Assembly (NCBI RefSeq): GCF_050030965.1
Contig: NZ_CP188297.1
Span: 1,860,001-1,924,000, forward strand
Source: Glutamicibacter sp002979865
Lineage (GTDB): Bacteria > Actinomycetota > Actinomycetes > Actinomycetales > Micrococcaceae
Length of the DNA: 64,000 bases
Direction: 5' to 3'
In this document: positions 63,323 to 64,000 of the stretch, in pieces
How positions within the stretch are numbered: position 1 is the first letter of the stretch
Layout of the letters: each line of letters begins with the position of its first letter
The notes under the pieces: generated by a model
The model's input: only the letters and a program-made list of their open reading frames with translations
What the model was told of the DNA's origin: nothing
The model's database searches: none
Translations under genes and position numbers: made by a program

Positions 63323-63832
63323 CTACCAGCGAAGTTCGCGGAATTTGCCTTGGAAGTACAGCAACGGTTCAGTGTGGCCGCTAGGTGAGGTTCCCACCTC
63401 TGTCACACGCCCGAGCACAATGCAGTGGTCCCCGGCATCGTGCTCGGCGAAGATGGTGCAGTCCAGCCACGCCAGGGTGCCATCGAGGATCGGGCTTCCC
63501 CGTACCGCGGTGCTCCATTGGATGCCATCCCATTTGTCTCCGCCTTTTCGAGCGAACTGATTGGCGACTGCCCCCTGCCCGCTCGAGAGCACGTTGACCG
63601 CGAAGCTTCCGGTGTCGCGGATCCGCGGATAGCTGGCGGAGGTTTTCATCACGCTGAAGGACACCAGCGGCGGATCGATGGAGACGCTGTAGAACGATTG
63701 GCAGGTGAACCCGACGGGCCCGTGGCTATCGTGGCCGGTGATGACCGTGATGCCAGAGGCAAAGCTGCCGACGGTACTGCGGAATATATCCTGGTCAATT
63801 TCGTGGATGTGGTTGCCCTCGGTGGCACTCAT
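63323..63832 (-). CDS. Flavin reductase family protein
   Basis: 169 residues of the HpaC/NtaB type: FRSTVGSFASGITVITG, GFTCQSFYSVSIDPPLVSFS, FAVNVLSSGQ and DHCIVLGRV. It supplies reduced FMN to a two-component monooxygenase. Its ATG overlaps the stop of exactly such a monooxygenase, which supports the pairing. Confidence 0.93.
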   Translation of the reverse strand: MSATEGNHIHEIDQDIFRSTVGSFASGITVITGHDSHGPVGFTCQSFYSVSIDPPLVSFSVMKTSASYPRIRDTGSFAVNVLSSGQGAVANQFARKGGDKWDGIQWSTAVRGSPILDGTLAWLDCTIFAEHDAGDHCIVLGRVTEVGTSPSGHTEPLLYFQGKFRELRW

Positions 63833-64000
63833 TGCGCAGGGTTCGCCAGTCGGGTATCCAGGCCGTACTGGGCCGGGGCGCCGAGGTGCTCGCGCAGCGT
63901 ACTGCCTTCGTAGTCCTCGTGGTACAGGCCGCGCTGCTGGAGCAGCGGGATAACCTCGTCGACGAAGGTATCGATTCCGTCCTCGTAGACATCTATGGAT
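63829..64000 (-). CDS. Flavin-dependent monooxygenase (NtaA/SnaA/DszA type), C-terminal fragment
   Basis: The minus-strand frame into the window edge ends FVDEVIPLLQQRGLYHEDYE then GSTLREHLG, the usual tail of LLM-class FMNH2-dependent monooxygenases. The stop overlaps the start of the flavin reductase (ATGA). The substrate (nitrilotriacetate, sulfur compound or other) cannot be told from this end. Confidence 0.8.
   Translation of the reverse strand, partial: SIDVYEDGIDTFVDEVIPLLQQRGLYHEDYEGSTLREHLGAPAQYGLDTRLANPAQ

Overview
The window is high-GC actinobacterial DNA of the Micrococcaceae type (Arthrobacter/Glutamicibacter-like; inferred). The basis is the GC-rich third codon positions, an actinobacterial DUF4193 protein, an ArsR with an N-terminal Cys pair like that of Corynebacterium, mycothiol-type ArsC proteins and GTG/TTG starts. 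No rRNA, tRNA, CRISPR array, prophage or intact transposase was seen. It reads as accessory chromosome made of metal/metalloid handling modules and carboxylate/phosphonate catabolic modules.

Layout. 0-5 kb: tail of a siderophore ABC ATPase, an MFS transporter, a short substrate-binding lipoprotein overlapping a CDF transporter, and a cold-shock protein. 5.4-9.1 kb: a lipid desaturase, hypothetical proteins, and a haem-oxygenase-like diiron protein overlapping a CDGSH [2Fe-2S] protein. 9.2-17 kb: an arsenic island. A broken, chimeric ars locus (arsR tail, 5'-truncated acr3, arsC with a foreign 3' end) lies 5,030 bp upstream of a complete arsR/acr3-arsC-arsO locus. Between them are a SulP transporter and a merR-arsN-like operon. 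17-21.9 kb: an Opp/Nik-type ABC importer with a fused double permease, behind a sequence matching actinobacterial Zur boxes. 22-26.5 kb: a frameshifted FAD/Rieske oxidoreductase, an orphan PstS and NhaA. 26.7-33.9 kb: a phosphonate locus (phnD-phnC-phnEE-dehydrogenase-phosphonatase-like hydrolase, divergent from a PhnF-like regulator and PhnM) with no C-P lyase core genes.

33.9-42.3 kb: a tricarballylate/citrate locus with TcuA dehydrogenase, a GntR regulator and an odd ferredoxin on one side, and a CitAB-type two-component system divergent from tctCBA on the other. 42.4-53.8 kb: assorted stress, transport and signalling genes (PfpI, DUF4193, DUF4383, PRC/DUF2382, carboxylate-amine ligase, MHS transporter, GNAT, CPBP protease, DUF4822 lipoprotein, NarL-type two-component system, ankyrin lipoprotein). 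54.3-60.5 kb: a tartrate locus (D-tartrate dehydratase, SLC13 transporter, 2-hydroxyacid dehydrogenase, tartrate/D-malate dehydrogenase) with a divergent GntR regulator and three helically phased CTTATAAG palindromes. 61.2-64 kb: an MFS exporter, a frameshifted NADP-binding oxidoreductase, a flavin reductase and the end of a flavin-dependent monooxygenase.

Both frameshifted genes break at runs of six Gs, so consensus error is a serious alternative to real gene decay.
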